The notes below the pieces were generated by a model. That model ran no database searches and had not been told where the DNA came from. It worked only from the letters and a program-made list of their open reading frames with translations. Made by a program: the position numbers and the translations under genes. 64,000 nt of DNA, from the NCBI RefSeq assembly GCF_027596085.1, contig NC_072467.1, positions 12,063,476 to 12,127,475 of the forward strand, in the 5' to 3' direction. Positions 63,491 through 64,000 of this stretch are shown here, in pieces. Positions within the stretch are counted from its first letter, which is position 1. Each line of letters begins with the position of its first letter. The DNA comes from Anoplopoma fimbria. Its lineage: Eukaryota; Chordata; Actinopteri; Perciformes; Anoplopomatidae.

Positions 63491-64000
63491 GTGAGTAACA
63501 TTCAAACAATGAAATGCTTTATTCAGAAATGTGGTATTTTACCATTAGCCAACTGACAACTACTTCTTGAATGAAGACTAAAATTAATTTAATTTATTCA
63601 TTCAATTGATTTCAAGTAATCATTTTGCTGCTGTCTTTCATATGTTCATCTGGATCATTAAAAACATGGTATTATCATAACAGGCCCAAATATAAGACCA
63701 CATTCTATAACTTACCCCCACCCCTTTTCCAATTCCTGAGGGGGAAAGTGCTCACTACCTTTATACAAACCACTACAACACTTTCCGTTGGCTACATTAA
63801 AAAAAAAAATCTGCCTTTGTGGAGACATACACCTCTAAACCTCGAATATAACACAAGCTCCAACTTTTTACATTCAATTTCAGGAAAATATGTTGTCTCA
63901 TGATTGGAGCAATATGATATTTGTACATGTAAAATTATTCAGCTATATCTTTTGAGGACCGACATAGCAGATACTTGTTACTAAAGCTCCAGGTAACTTC
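63491..64000 (+). other. Start of intron 28 of myosin copy C
   Basis: The first ~40 bases match intron 28 of copies A and B, then the sequence differs. In A and B this intron is 305 bp and ends in CAAACAG; here no acceptor plus KKLAQRL-coding exon is found in 510 bp, so the intron is longer than its counterparts. Confidence 0.8.

Overview
The window is nuclear DNA from a teleost fish, most likely a percomorph. It has short intron-rich genes, CA/TG microsatellites, a tRNA-derived SINE and other fish interspersed repeats. Its proteins read as fish NLRC5 and fish fast-skeletal myosin heavy chain. There are no bacterial, CRISPR or rRNA features.

Positions 1 to about 25,900 hold one minus-strand gene, nlrc5, an NLR family regulator of MHC class I expression. 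Its 5' end lies near 25,880 and its 3' end lies beyond position 1. I could place 35 coding exons (4,199 nt, about 1,400 codons) that join in frame. They encode an N-terminal death-fold (atypical CARD) region, a basic KRPR patch, a NACHT ATPase with Walker A GPAGSGKT and Walker B LDGYDE, a helical linker, and a long leucine-rich repeat array. The array is built from 84-bp exons, all in the same splice phase, interrupted by short insert exons. The presumed promoter carries an inverted pair of interferon-response-like elements. The introns hold a ~0.9 kb long inverted repeat, a SINE, a LINE-like tail, a pair of MITE-like elements, a decayed DIRS-like retrotransposon and microsatellites.

Positions 26.0-29.1 kb are intergenic, with nothing recognised. 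From 29.2 kb to the end there are tandem plus-strand sarcomeric (fast skeletal type) myosin heavy chain genes. Copy A (CDS 30,111-40,539) and copy B (CDS 44,830-54,970) are complete. Each has 39 coding exons of identical sizes totalling 5,799 nt (1,932 aa). Copy C (CDS from 56,429) is cut by the window end after its 28th coding exon. Each copy has its own TATA/CArG-type muscle promoter and three-part 5' leader. Between A and B lies the relic of a fourth copy: a decayed promoter plus first exon at about 41.9-42.1 kb and scraps of three 3' exons at 42.57-43.0 kb.

The immune gene and the muscle cluster are divergently transcribed and appear functionally unrelated. The myosin copies look recently duplicated and patchily homogenised. 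In some introns A and B match while C differs; in others B and C match while A differs. All exon joins were made by eye from splice signals, reading phase and remembered family similarity, without alignment software.
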